Assembly (NCBI RefSeq): GCF_009866805.1
Contig: NZ_SIZW01000037.1
Location: 124,001 to 188,000 of the forward strand
Direction: 5' to 3'
Length of the DNA stretch: 64,000 bases
Source of the DNA: Schauerella aestuarii
GTDB taxonomy: Bacteria; Pseudomonadota; Gammaproteobacteria; Burkholderiales; Burkholderiaceae_B
Shown: in pieces, positions 17,599 to 26,547 of the stretch
Layout: each line of letters begins with the position of its first letter
Numbering within the stretch: position 1 is the first letter of the stretch
Notes under the pieces: model-generated
The model's input: the letters and a program-made list of their open reading frames with translations, nothing else
What the model was told of the DNA's origin: nothing
Database searches by the model: none
Made by a program: the position numbers and the translations under genes

Positions 17599-18264
17599 AT
17601 GCCCCATACGATCGAAATGCAGTCGCCGCGCCTCGCGGCACGCGTGCTGTTGCTGGGATTATCTGCCGTGATCGGCATGGTGGGGGTGCTCACCTGGGCC
17701 CAATACCGCAGCGCCGTCGATAGCGTGCAGCGCGTCACGCTGCCGCAAGCACATGCCGATCGGCCCGCCGTCACAACGTGGTCTTACAACCGTTCCGCCG
17801 AGCGGGCGCAATCGTCGCGATTCGAAGATGCGCTCGGGCTGGACGCCACGGTGCGATCTTCTGCAGACACCAACCGACGCCTGCAGGCCGACCGCGTCCG
17901 CGCCGCCATGTTGCGTCTGGCCGTTTCCGGCTCAGGGTATATGCCGCCGGGCGTATCTGCCCAAGCGAGGATCCGCGCCGGCACCCACGGTATTGCTGTC
18001 GACAGCACCTCCAGGCCGGTGCCTTCGACGTCGCTTGCGCCGATGAGCGCGCCGCCGGCTGCCCGAGAAGATACGCGGCGCGTCAAAGTCCTGTTTGCCG
18101 CCGCGTCGATGGCCATCGTCGCAGCCTTGGCTGCCCTGCTCCTGAGCGTCAGCCGCGGATTGGTCGGCTCGCGCCTGAATGCAGCCATGGCCTTGGCAGA
18201 ACGCCTGGCCTTGGGCGACCTGGGCAGCCGCGCTGCAGCGTCACGGCATTCATCACCGCACTAA
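17599..18264 (+). CDS. Truncated methyl-accepting chemotaxis protein-like membrane protein
   Basis: 221 residues. Membrane segment 1 (RVLLLGLSAVIGMVGVLTW) is followed by a short periplasmic part and membrane segment 2 (KVLFAAASMAIVAALAALLL), then a HAMP-like start (RLNAAMALAERLALGDLGS). The protein then stops, with no methylation helices or signalling hairpin. Normal chemoreceptors are over 500 residues. It looks like a decayed receptor or one that lost its output domain. The FliA-like promoter upstream supports a motility origin. No frame after the stop restores the signalling domain. Confidence 0.6.
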   Translation: MPHTIEMQSPRLAARVLLLGLSAVIGMVGVLTWAQYRSAVDSVQRVTLPQAHADRPAVTTWSYNRSAERAQSSRFEDALGLDATVRSSADTNRRLQADRVRAAMLRLAVSGSGYMPPGVSAQARIRAGTHGIAVDSTSRPVPSTSLAPMSAPPAAREDTRRVKVLFAAASMAIVAALAALLLSVSRGLVGSRLNAAMALAERLALGDLGSRAAASRHSSPH

Positions 18265-18283
18265 GGCGGCATTCAACACTGGC

Positions 18284-19186
18284 CTAAGCGGATGCGGCGC
18301 TCGCCGCGCGGCCACGCTGCAGCACATACACACCGATCAAAATGGCCGCCACCGCCGTGAGATCCAACATCCGAACGGGCTCGTGCACCAGCAGGACGCC
18401 CACCCCGAGCGCCACGATCGGTGGCAGGTATGTGACGCCGGATGCCGCCACCGCGCCCAGCCGTTCGACGATGAAGTAATAGAGCATATAGGCCACGCCT
18501 GTGCCGAGTAGCCCCAGTCCCAACACCACCCCGGCAACGGCGCGGCCATCCTGCAAAATATGCTCGATGCCGTGCAGATCGGTGAACAGGGCGATCACGA
18601 CCAAGGCCACCCCGGTTTGGTAGGTCGACAGCGCCAACGGCGTCAAGTGCAACCGCGTGATGAAGAGCCGCGCGTACACAAACGACACGCCCACGCTCAA
18701 CGAGCCCAGCACCATATACCCCACGCCGCGCGCATCGAATCCCGTTTGACCCGCTTCCCATGGCTTCGCGATCAACAGCACGCCCACGAATCCGAGCGCA
18801 ATACCAAGAACGGTGCTCCGGTTCAACCGCTCCTCGCGCAGAAAGAACAGCGCCGCCAGGAAAGTGAATAGCGGAATCGCCCCGCTCAACATTCCTGCCA
18901 CGCTGGACGGCAACAATGCGGCACCTTGCGCGAAGGCGTAGTAGTAGAGCGCGGTCGCCAGCAGCGCCATCACCAGAAAGTGCGGCGCGTGGCGCACGTC
19001 GCGCCAGTGCAGCGCGCCGCGCATCAGGGCATAGATCAAGAGCGGCGCGAAACCGAACATCACTCGCAACAGCACCACCTGTCCGGGCGTGATCCAGGCC
19101 ACGGCCCACTTCATGAAAATGAAATTGCTGCCCCAGATCACACCAAGGAGGGCAAACGCCATATAGGCTGAACGCTTCACAGTCAT
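18284..19186 (-). CDS. DMT/EamA-family transporter
   Basis: 300 residues, ten predicted helices starting at AYMAFALLGVIWGSNFIFMK, a typical EamA opening (GVIWGSNF). A second EamA repeat begins near GYMVLGSLSVGVSFVYARL. Divergent from a GcvA-type LysR gene with 94 bases between, so probably controlled by it. Substrate unknown; RhaT/YdcZ-like metabolite or amino-acid export is typical. Confidence 0.9.
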   Translation of the reverse strand: MTVKRSAYMAFALLGVIWGSNFIFMKWAVAWITPGQVVLLRVMFGFAPLLIYALMRGALHWRDVRHAPHFLVMALLATALYYYAFAQGAALLPSSVAGMLSGAIPLFTFLAALFFLREERLNRSTVLGIALGFVGVLLIAKPWEAGQTGFDARGVGYMVLGSLSVGVSFVYARLFITRLHLTPLALSTYQTGVALVVIALFTDLHGIEHILQDGRAVAGVVLGLGLLGTGVAYMLYYFIVERLGAVAASGVTYLPPIVALGVGVLLVHEPVRMLDLTAVAAILIGVYVLQRGRAASAASA

Positions 19187-19280
19187 ACCGCCAGGATCGT
19201 TTTGGAAGCCTCGATTGTGAAACTGCGGCGGGTGCCCGGCAATCGATTAAAGATGTCGCATGAGATAGAATTTCTATGCC

Positions 19281-20186
19281 ATGAAACCGCCCCCTCCGCT
19301 CAAAGCCATTACCGCCTTCGAATCGGCCCTGAGACACCGCAGTTTTTCTATTGCTGCGGCGGAACTCCACGTCACTCCCGGTGCAATCGGCCAGCAGATC
19401 CGCAAACTCGAAGACTGGCTGGGCGTGCGCCTCTTCATCCGCCGCGTGCGTGAGGTCGAGCCCACGCCCGATGCGCTGGCGTACTGGGCCCGCATTCAGC
19501 CGGCATTGGCTGCGCTTTCGCAAGCAAGCTGGGGATTGCGCGAGCAGCGCAGCAACGGGGTGTGGCTGACCATGCCGCCCACCTTGGCGGCGCGCTGGTT
19601 TGCGCGCCGGCTACCGCAATTTCTGGCGGCGCATCCCAACCTCGCCATCCACCTCAGTTCGGCCACCACCATGACCGACTTCGACAGTGACACGATCGAT
19701 CTGGCCATTCGTTATTTCGACGGGCATGCGCCGCACCTCGAAACGCAGCTGCTGCATGCGGACGAGGCGCGTGTCTATTGCAGTCCGGCATACGCCAAGA
19801 AGATGAAACTCAAGCGGCCGGCGGATGTGGCGCGTACCACGTTGCTGCACAACACGCTGCACCCGCATTGGGCGCGCTGGCTTGCCGACTTTGCACCAAT
19901 CGATATCGGCCTTCACCCCGCGCTATCGAGCGTGCATTTCGACCAGTCGTTGATGACGATCGATGCCGCAGTGCGCGGCCAAGGACTGGTACTGACCAGC
20001 CCCTGGCTGGCTGAAGAAGAGCTGCAGATCGGCGCACTGATCGAGCCGTTTCCTGCCCAACGACTGACCCTCGACAAGGGCTATTACCTCGTCCATCGCC
20101 GGGGCGCTCCGGTGCGGCCCGCAGTCGAAACCCTCAAGCGATGGCTGATTGCGGAAACCGCGTCGATCCCGTCTGCAACGCGATAA
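19281..20186 (+). CDS. LysR-family regulator, GcvA-like
   Basis: 301 residues. The opening PPLKAITAFESALRHRSFSIAAAELHVTPGAIGQQIRKLE is the GcvA-type helix-turn-helix (split here by reading position 5-44). It is followed by a substrate domain with LRLF-type linker (VRLFIRRVREVEPT). Divergent from the EamA transporter gene. GcvA-like regulators often control transport or amino-acid related genes. Confidence 0.9.
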   Translation: MKPPPPLKAITAFESALRHRSFSIAAAELHVTPGAIGQQIRKLEDWLGVRLFIRRVREVEPTPDALAYWARIQPALAALSQASWGLREQRSNGVWLTMPPTLAARWFARRLPQFLAAHPNLAIHLSSATTMTDFDSDTIDLAIRYFDGHAPHLETQLLHADEARVYCSPAYAKKMKLKRPADVARTTLLHNTLHPHWARWLADFAPIDIGLHPALSSVHFDQSLMTIDAAVRGQGLVLTSPWLAEEELQIGALIEPFPAQRLTLDKGYYLVHRRGAPVRPAVETLKRWLIAETASIPSATR

Positions 20187-20193
20187 GCGGCGC

Positions 20194-20233
20194 AAAAAAA
20201 CACCCCAGGCGTTGCGCGCAACGGTGGGGTGTT
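20194..20233 (-). terminator. Rho-independent terminator of the DUF3053 lipoprotein gene
   Basis: AACACCCCA at 20199-20207 pairs with TGGGGTGTT at 20225-20233, with an inner GTTGCGCGCAAC dyad. Read on the minus strand it is followed by seven T. It ends the gene at 20302-21015; on the plus strand it lacks a T-run. Confidence 0.8.
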
Positions 20234-20301
20234 ATTCAAGACGCGGCAGCGATGCGCTCAAGAGGATGCATCTTCCGTTCGCCATCGCTGTCGTGATGGG
20301 A

Positions 20302-21015
20302 TCAGCGGCCCGTGATCATCTTCTGCATATCGGCCTGGGCCTTGTTCAAACCGGCGGCCTGCTCGTTCATTGCTTGCAGACGTCGATTCAATTCCGCCTG
20401 AACCTTCGGATCGGACACCCGTACGATGGCGCCGTTGATCTCGATCTTCGACTTGTTCTTCTCAACATAATCGGCGGTCTCGATCGCACGTTGCAACGAC
20501 GCGTCGGCGAGCGGAAAGACCGTCTTGAACCCATTCGCAGGTTGCGTCACCGTGCGGTCATAGGCCATGTCGTATACCTTCTTCAGGTCATCCGGCTGCT
20601 TGAGCTTGGCGCGTGCAGCGTCGGCGTCGGCCTGCTGCTTTTCGATGGCCGTGCGGATTTCCGTCATCGTCGTGCGGGCTTTTTCCAGATCCCCACGACG
20701 CGCCACCAAATCATTCACGCTGCTGATCGAGCCTTGCTGCAAGGCGGTGCCCAGCGGCGTCACCGACTTGTTCATGCCGGCGTGAAAATCGGTAATCACG
20801 GCATAGTGCGACGCGTAGTCGCCAAACGATTTCTTCTCTTCTTCAGTGGGCTGCGGCACGCGCGTGCCCGGCTTGTCGATAATACGCGTCTGCAAAAACT
20901 GACTGAATGCAGCACGTTGTTCGGGCTCTTTATCGCCGCAAGCCGCGAGCAAAAGAGGAACGGTCAGAAACAGCGCGAGCCACGCACGGGATACCACTTT
21001 CATTGCCACATCCAT
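20302..21015 (-). CDS. DUF3053-family lipoprotein (YiaF-like)
   Basis: 237 residues. Lipobox LLLAAC near residue 26 gives signal peptidase II processing. The mature protein begins GDKEPEQRAAFSQFLQTR and carries RVPQPTEEEKKSFGDYASHYAVI and LKQPDDLKKVYDMAYDRTV, matching E. coli YiaF. Function unknown; a periplasmic inner- or outer-membrane-anchored protein is expected, mostly helical. Start at the first ATG; one 12 bases later is possible. Divergent from the DUF3829 lipoprotein gene. Confidence 0.88.
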   Translation of the reverse strand: MDVAMKVVSRAWLALFLTVPLLLAACGDKEPEQRAAFSQFLQTRIIDKPGTRVPQPTEEEKKSFGDYASHYAVITDFHAGMNKSVTPLGTALQQGSISSVNDLVARRGDLEKARTTMTEIRTAIEKQQADADAARAKLKQPDDLKKVYDMAYDRTVTQPANGFKTVFPLADASLQRAIETADYVEKNKSKIEINGAIVRVSDPKVQAELNRRLQAMNEQAAGLNKAQADMQKMITGR

Positions 21016-21242
21016 TTGACTGATCCCGGCGAAAAGTGCCGGTGGGCCGCCACTCTAGCCTCAACGCGACGCGCCTGCGCACGGGGCAAAGCTTTGTTTC
21101 GATTGCGCCCGATGCTTACGAGTGACGTTGAATTGCTACCAAATCTCGAACTGGTAAATCAAGGTTACGGCTCCCCGCGCCAAGCCGGCCCCGCTGCTAC
21201 GCTCCGCGATCTCAAAAACTCCCATTCGGAATAGGTAGCAGT

Positions 21243-22154
21243 ATGAACGCGGTACACACAGCAACGCGCAAGACCCGGTCGATCATGGCGCTCGGCGCAT
21301 TGGCCCTCGCGCTCTCTCTCGCCGCGTGCGGCGACAAGACCGAGACTGCGCAAGCCGGCGCCGCCGCCCGCCCCGCCACGGCAAACATCGATGAGAAGTA
21401 CAACGCCTACGTCAGCGGCTTCAATCGTTTGCAAACCAATCAGACGCAGAAAAGCGCCGAAGATTGGACGCGCATCAATGTCGCCAAGAACGACATGAAG
21501 AACAACATCTATTTCTTCAACAACGACAACCAGGTCGTGCAAGCCGTCGACAGCCTGAAGGCCGGCCGCGCGATGAAGGTCGATGGCACGGAAGCCGCCG
21601 ACCGCGCCGCCGATAAGTTGATCGAGAACGGCGATGCACTGGCAGCCCAGTTGCGCGAGATGAATCCGTACTTCAAGAGCGCCGCCTACCGCGACGACAA
21701 GCTCGCGAAGGCAAAAGCCGCCGATGCCCCGATGCGTGCCGCCTACACCGGCGTGCTGCAAGGCATGGAAGAGATGGAAGCCGCATTGGGTGCCCATCAG
21801 AAGAAACGCGACACCGAACGTGCCGAAGCCTACAAGAAGGCCGGCAACATGACCGGCTATCACCTCACGATCGCCACCCTGCGCGGCAGCGACCTGGTGG
21901 ATGCGGCGTCCGAAAGCGACTTCGCGCAAGCCGACAAACTCGTGGCCGAGATCGATGCATCGCTGGCTGCGCTGCGCACTGAGCAAGCCAAGTTGAAAGG
22001 CCCGCAAGCCACCTCGCTCGGCAGCATCACCGATCAGTTGAACAACATGCTGGGTAGCTACCGCAGCTTCAAGCAACGCAAGGAACCGCGCGACTTCGAT
22101 CAGATGGTGCGGGCGTACAACTCCGCCATCACGTACTCAAACGCGGGGCAGTAA
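21243..22154 (+). CDS. DUF3829-family lipoprotein (YiiG-like)
   Basis: 303 residues. Lipobox LSLAAC near residue 29, then a Thr/Ala-rich linker and the DUF3829 domain (DEKYNAYVSGFNRLQ, then NPYFKSAAYRDDKLAKAKA). E. coli YiiG is the reference. Mostly helical, surface or periplasmic lipid-anchored. The divergent neighbour is also an unknown-function lipoprotein, and both begin with the same ACGDK motif after the Cys, suggesting a shared sorting signal (Gly at +2). Confidence 0.88.
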   Translation: MNAVHTATRKTRSIMALGALALALSLAACGDKTETAQAGAAARPATANIDEKYNAYVSGFNRLQTNQTQKSAEDWTRINVAKNDMKNNIYFFNNDNQVVQAVDSLKAGRAMKVDGTEAADRAADKLIENGDALAAQLREMNPYFKSAAYRDDKLAKAKAADAPMRAAYTGVLQGMEEMEAALGAHQKKRDTERAEAYKKAGNMTGYHLTIATLRGSDLVDAASESDFAQADKLVAEIDASLAALRTEQAKLKGPQATSLGSITDQLNNMLGSYRSFKQRKEPRDFDQMVRAYNSAITYSNAGQ

Positions 22155-22166
22155 AGCAGGAGCGGA

Positions 22167-22192
22167 CCTGCCGCGCAGGATCGTGCGGCAGG
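22167..22192. terminator. Hairpin after the DUF3829 gene
   Basis: CCTGCCGC at 22167-22174 pairs with GCGGCAGG at 22185-22192. It follows the stop by 12 bases, has no T-run, and may be a weak terminator or a stabilising hairpin. Confidence 0.4.
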
Positions 22193-22257
22193 CAAATACA
22201 CCCATATATTATCGACACCCAAAAGATGGGCCTTAGCAATGAATGACCAGGTCGGCG

Positions 22258-22623
22258 TCATTTGAGCAAGTACATGCCTTCCACGGCGACGCGGTTTTCA
22301 TCCTCAGGGCGATACTTCACGCGAACGATCTTGCCTGCCTGGAACCGCGACGCATCCAGCACCGGCACGTGGATGGTCTGTGTCACGCCGAACGTGCTGC
22401 CATCAGGGCGTGTGACCTCCAGCACCATGGCGATCTGGGGATTGTCGTTCAGCCAGGATCCGGTCTGCGACGCCGAGTGCACGCGCGCCGAGGCTGCAAT
22501 GCCGTCCCTCAGTAGCGCTCGGGCGGCCTTGGAATCCTTGTATGACGTGCGGATCGCCATGAACATGATCGTTCCGAAAAACAAGAACATGATTCCGGAA
22601 AACACATAAATAACGATTTCCAC
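22258..22623 (-). CDS. Small membrane protein, DUF3592-like
   Basis: 121 residues, GTG start with AGGAAG at good distance. One N-terminal membrane helix (VIYVFSGIMFLFFGTIMFMA) and a soluble beta-domain (GIAASARVHSASQTG, MVLEVTRPDGSTF, VRVKYRPEDENRVAVE) that matches the usual pattern of DUF3592/YcfA-like stress membrane proteins: variable ligand strand, then RVKYxPxDxxRV. Function unknown. Confidence 0.72.
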   Translation of the reverse strand: MEIVIYVFSGIMFLFFGTIMFMAIRTSYKDSKAARALLRDGIAASARVHSASQTGSWLNDNPQIAMVLEVTRPDGSTFGVTQTIHVPVLDASRFQAGKIVRVKYRPEDENRVAVEGMYLLK

Positions 22624-22719
22624 GCCATCGACTTCCTGATCGGTTTCTCGGAGATGCGGAATGATCGCACATCGACCGCGACCGTCAAGCCTGCACTGCA
22701 GCCGGGTTCAAGGGCGCCC

Positions 22720-23673
22720 TTACCCGCCCTCCCGAAGCCGCTGCGCAGTGTCATCATCCGCCGGCATGTACACCATCATGCGGTCGCCGCCCCGCGGTGC
22801 CGTCCAAAAATTGGTCTGTTGGAACGCCAACACACCCAGTTCGGGATGCTTGAACCGCTTCACCTGGTTTTCGATGCCGCGCACTTCGTAGCGGTCCCAG
22901 GTGGTACGAAACACCTCGGACACATCGAAGTAGCGCTGCAATTGAGCCTGCCAAGCGGGATCGTCCCGATGATCGGCCATCGCGGCGCGAAACGACGCCA
23001 CCATGCGCGATAGCGATTCCTCAAAATCGATCAAACAGGCTTGCCACCCCGCGTGCGTCAGCGCGAGATAGATGCAGTTGCGATCCTCGACGGCAAGCAT
23101 TTGCAGATCGACGCCAGTCAGTCGAGCGTACGCGTGGTTGAAACCGATGATGTCGTAGCGTGCGTTTTGCACCATCGCCGGATGGGGGTTCAACGTGTCG
23201 AGAATGGTTTGACACATCGACGACACGCTTTTGCACAGCCGCTCCTGCACCGGTACCTGCTCGCCCAACCCAGCCAAGGTAAACACATGCCGGGTTTCCG
23301 CCTCCGTACAGTGCAACGCCGTCGCGATGGCACCCATCACCTTGGCCGACACCTGAATATCGCGCCCCTGCTCCAGCCAGGTGTACCAAGTGACACCCAC
23401 GTCGGCGAGCTGCGCGACTTCTTCCCGACGCAATCCAGGCGTACGCCGTCGGCCGCCGCGCGAAAATCCGAGCAGCACGGGATCGAGACTCTCTCGGCGT
23501 TGACGCAGAAACAAGCCCAGTTCGTTATCGGCGCGAAACCGTCCCGTCCCCGGATCGACGTTCCGCGCATCGCGCACGGGATCGCCCGCACGGGTTGCAT
23601 GGCGCCCAGACGCCGGAAAATTGCCCGGCGTCGCGTGCGTCGGCCGGGCCAGCAATGAAGGATCGAACGCCAT
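22720..23673 (-). CDS. XRE-type regulator with MmyB-like ligand-binding domain
   Basis: 317 residues. A helix-turn-helix (ELGLFLRQRRESLDPVL..., then LRREEVAQLADVGVTWYTWLEQGRDI) is followed by an MltR/MmyB-type PAS-like ligand-binding domain (NPHPAMVQNARYDIIGFNHAYARL, and WTAPRGGDRMMVYMPAD near the C-terminus). The family often controls an adjacent drug or metabolite exporter, here the divergent MFS gene. It begins with an unusual 45-residue N-terminal extension. Confidence 0.9.
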   Translation of the reverse strand: MAFDPSLLARPTHATPGNFPASGRHATRAGDPVRDARNVDPGTGRFRADNELGLFLRQRRESLDPVLLGFSRGGRRRTPGLRREEVAQLADVGVTWYTWLEQGRDIQVSAKVMGAIATALHCTEAETRHVFTLAGLGEQVPVQERLCKSVSSMCQTILDTLNPHPAMVQNARYDIIGFNHAYARLTGVDLQMLAVEDRNCIYLALTHAGWQACLIDFEESLSRMVASFRAAMADHRDDPAWQAQLQRYFDVSEVFRTTWDRYEVRGIENQVKRFKHPELGVLAFQQTNFWTAPRGGDRMMVYMPADDDTAQRLREGG

Positions 23674-23686
23674 AGACGGGCACCTT

Positions 23687-23721
23687 TTATACCTGGATAA
23701 ACAAGAACTGGTACCAGGTTA
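23687..23721. promoter_or_regulatory. Operator region between XRE regulator and MFS gene
   Basis: CTGGTACCAG (23708-23717) is a perfect palindrome, and ACCTGG at 23691-23696 is an inverted match to CCAGGT inside it. The group sits in the 136-base divergent promoter region and is a likely binding site of the XRE protein. Confidence 0.4.
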
Positions 23722-23809
23722 ACGAAAGGCAGATACTACGCCCATGCTGTCGCGGCCTCAAGCCCGCATGACGACGCAACCTCTTGTTATACAAGGTTTC
23801 AGTTTCACC

Positions 23810-25234
23810 ATGACTCCCACTTTAGCCGCCACGCCGCTGCGCCGCGCGGGTTTGGCCGTGCTGTTGGCAGGCCATTTCCTACCACTGCTGGATTTTTCCA
23901 TCGTCAACGTCGCGCTGGACGCCATTTCGCATTCTCTGGGTGCAAGCCCAATGCAGCTCGAACTGGTCATCGCCGTGTATGGCGTGGCCTTTGCCGTGTG
24001 CCTGGCCATGGGCGGCCGGCTGGGCGATCGCTACGGCCGCAGACGCGTCTTCGGCTGGGGCGTGGCGATCTTCACCGTGGCGTCGCTCTTGTGCGGCCTG
24101 GCCACCACGCCCGACTGGCTACTGGGCGCGCGAGCGTTGCAAGGTGCAGCGGCCGCACTCATCGTGCCGCAGGTACTGGCCACCATCCATGTGGCGCTGC
24201 AGGGGCGAGAACACTCCAAGGCGATCGGCTTGTACGGTGCCATCGGCGGGTTGTCGTTCGTGATCGGCCAGGTGCTGGGCGGCTTCATGGTGTCGGCCGA
24301 CATTGCAGGTTTGGGATGGCGCACGGTGTTTCTCATCAATCTGCCCGTGGGTCTGGGCATCCTGGCCTGCCTGCGCAGTGCGATTCCGGAAACCCGCGCC
24401 GCCCACGCGGCCCGCATCGACGTACCGGGCACCGTGCTGCTGGCGGCGGTCATCGTATGCCTGCTGGTACCGCTCGCCTTGGGTCCCACGCTACATTGGC
24501 CATGGCCGTGCTTCGTGATGCTCGCTGCCGTCCTGCCGTTGCTTGCTCTGCTGTGGCGCGTCGAACTGCGCCAGGAGCGTCTCAACCGCGCGCCGCTTTT
24601 GCCGCCTGCGCTGCTGCGCTTTGCCAGCACACGCTTCGGGATGATCCTGGCAATGCTGTTCTTTTCGAGCTGGAGCGGGTTCATGTTCGTGCTCGCGTTG
24701 GCGTTGCAAGCAGGTGCCGGACTCACGCCCCTGCAGTCGGGCAATGCCTTCATCGCGTTGGGCACGGCATATTTCGTGGGCTCGGTGTTCACCCCGCGCG
24801 CGGTGGCGCGATTCGGCAAGACAGGCACCTTGCTGGTGGGTTGCCTGGTGCAGTTGGTCGGGCTGGGCGTCCTGATCTACACGCTCCATACCGTGTGGCC
24901 GCACCCCACCATCCTCAGTCTGATTCCCGCATCCATCCTGATGGGCGTCGCACAGTCGTTCATCGTCAGCAGCTTCTTTCGCATCGGCCTCTCGGATATC
25001 CCCGCGGCGCAAGCCGGTGCAGGCAGCTCCATGCTCACCACCGTGCAGCAAGCCGCTTTCGGCCTGGGACCGGCCTTGCTCGGGGCGGTGTTCGCACAAA
25101 CCTTGCACGGGGCAGGTCACACCTATCTGGATGCCGTGCTGGCGGCGCTGAGCGCCGAAGTCGTGCTCATCTGCGCCCTCACCTTCGCCACGCTGATCTA
25201 TCGCGCGCGGCATACGGCGCCCCGTACGGCGTGA
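23810..25234 (+). CDS. MFS transporter, DHA2 (14-TMS) drug/metabolite exporter
   Basis: 474 residues. Helix 1 is LAVLLAGHFLPLLDFSIVNVAL with the motif D1 pattern of 14-helix EmrB/QacA exporters; motif A follows as GGRLGDRYGRRRVFGWG, and motif C-like GLYGAIGGLSFVIGQVLGG comes later. Start uncertain: ATGs at 23744, 23768 and 23810 are in frame with no strong Shine-Dalgarno; the last gives the normal short N-terminus. Divergent from the XRE regulator. Likely proton-coupled efflux; substrate unknown. Confidence 0.9.
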   Translation: MTPTLAATPLRRAGLAVLLAGHFLPLLDFSIVNVALDAISHSLGASPMQLELVIAVYGVAFAVCLAMGGRLGDRYGRRRVFGWGVAIFTVASLLCGLATTPDWLLGARALQGAAAALIVPQVLATIHVALQGREHSKAIGLYGAIGGLSFVIGQVLGGFMVSADIAGLGWRTVFLINLPVGLGILACLRSAIPETRAAHAARIDVPGTVLLAAVIVCLLVPLALGPTLHWPWPCFVMLAAVLPLLALLWRVELRQERLNRAPLLPPALLRFASTRFGMILAMLFFSSWSGFMFVLALALQAGAGLTPLQSGNAFIALGTAYFVGSVFTPRAVARFGKTGTLLVGCLVQLVGLGVLIYTLHTVWPHPTILSLIPASILMGVAQSFIVSSFFRIGLSDIPAAQAGAGSSMLTTVQQAAFGLGPALLGAVFAQTLHGAGHTYLDAVLAALSAEVVLICALTFATLIYRARHTAPRTA

Positions 25235-25394
25235 GGCAGACACGGGAAAGCGGCGATCTCGGTCAATGCTGATTGGTGGCCGGTGACCGCAGGGCGTGGG
25301 TGGTCGGCGGTGGGCCGTGAACGCCTATGTGCCGCACGACGGTACGGATCTTGCATCGTCGCCCGCTCATTCATTGCTTCCCATAGGGCTTCCC

Positions 25395-26363
25395 ATGCTC
25401 GCCTACAGCAGCCAAGGCCGTCACGCGCCTACCTTCGTGCTCATGCATTACCTGGGCGGCTCGCACCGCACATGGTTTCCCACCGTGCCCTATCTTGATG
25501 CGCACTACCGATGCGTCGCTATCGACACCCCGGGATTCGGCGACTCGGCGGATGCGGCGGTGCTGGACGTGCAGAGCTTCGCCACGCAGATCGACAGCGC
25601 CATTCGCACGCTGGCATTGACCGACGTCATTCTGGTGGGTCATTCGATGACCGGCAAGATCGCCCTGGCCATCGCTGCCACGCAGCCCGACTATCTGAAA
25701 GGCCTGGTGCTGGTGGCACCGTCGCCGCCCACGCCACAACCCACCACCGAGTCGGATCTCAAATCACAGCTGGCTTACTCGGGCACGCGCGCCGAGGCCG
25801 AACAGCATGTGGATACCGCCGCCGCAAATCGTCTTCCCGACATCATTCGCGAAGTGGCCATCGCCGACGCCCAGGCCGCCAATCTCGAGACCTTCCATGC
25901 GTGGGCTGAGCATGGTAGCCAGGAAGACTGGTCCTCCCGCATCGGACAACTCGATTACCCCGCGCTGATCGTGTGCGGCGGCAAGGACGACCGTGTGCCG
26001 TCCGCGCAGGATCAGTCCCGGGTCACCCTGCCCCATCTGCCGCGAGGACGCATTCACGTCATCGAAGGCGCCGGCCACCTGATGCCGATGGAAGCGCCGC
26101 AGGCGTTGGCGGACGTGTTGCTGCGCTTTGCGGAACAGGTTCTGGCCGGGAACGACATCGCAGGCGACGCAGATCACGCTAACGCGGTCGACATGCATGC
26201 GCCGCCGCGCGCCGAGACGAACGCCGATTCGCCGATCGCTGCCACGCCCGGTGTAGGAGACGAAACCGGTCCAAATGCAATTTCGAACGCAAGTTCAACG
26301 GCGGGTTCAAAAGCCGGTCAGGACGCAGGCAAGGATTCAGGGATCGGTTTAGGGCTGGGATGA
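25395..26363 (+). CDS. Alpha/beta-hydrolase with disordered C-terminal tail
   Basis: 322 residues. The nucleophile elbow GHSMTG has Ser84, with Asp in CGGKDDRVP (about 199) and His in EGAGHLMPME (about 227). Oxyanion region HYLGGSHRTW. The domain ends near residue 250 and a 70-residue tail of low complexity (Ala, Asp, Ser, Gly, Thr) follows, unusual for this family. AGGG precedes the ATG at 25395; upstream in-frame starts are less convincing. Carboxylesterase, haloperoxidase or lactonase are options; none can be chosen. Confidence 0.82.
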   Translation: MLAYSSQGRHAPTFVLMHYLGGSHRTWFPTVPYLDAHYRCVAIDTPGFGDSADAAVLDVQSFATQIDSAIRTLALTDVILVGHSMTGKIALAIAATQPDYLKGLVLVAPSPPTPQPTTESDLKSQLAYSGTRAEAEQHVDTAAANRLPDIIREVAIADAQAANLETFHAWAEHGSQEDWSSRIGQLDYPALIVCGGKDDRVPSAQDQSRVTLPHLPRGRIHVIEGAGHLMPMEAPQALADVLLRFAEQVLAGNDIAGDADHANAVDMHAPPRAETNADSPIAATPGVGDETGPNAISNASSTAGSKAGQDAGKDSGIGLGLG

Positions 26364-26427
26364 ACGCGTTCGATCGAGCCTAAGACGCGAACGTTCGCGT
26401 GATCAGTTCGATACCGATGAATTGATA

Positions 26428-26441
26428 TTGACGTACATCAA
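26428..26441. promoter_or_regulatory. FNR/ANR-type box, upstream copy
   Basis: TTGACGTACATCAA matches the FNR consensus TTGAT-N4-ATCAA at 9 of 10 conserved positions. Its centre is exactly 41 bases from the second box. Confidence 0.6.
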
Positions 26442-26468
26442 CTGGGATGTGCTTCAGCCCAGTACGGA

Positions 26469-26482
26469 TTGATGCACATCAA
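26469..26482. promoter_or_regulatory. FNR/ANR-type box, downstream copy
   Basis: TTGATGCACATCAA is a perfect match to TTGAT-N4-ATCAA. With a class II arrangement (centre at -41.5) transcription would start near 26517, 31 bases before the ompW start. E. coli ompW is FNR-controlled, so oxygen regulation here is well supported. Confidence 0.7.
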
Positions 26483-26547
26483 ATCGCGCGCCGGCGGCCT
26501 CTGCCACCATGTTCGTGGTCACTTCACCACAGACATCACGAGGCTTT

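Noticed and set aside
18273-19523. Large minus-strand frame spanning the EamA and LysR genes
   Set aside because: Covers two real genes in another frame and lacks any recognisable domain.
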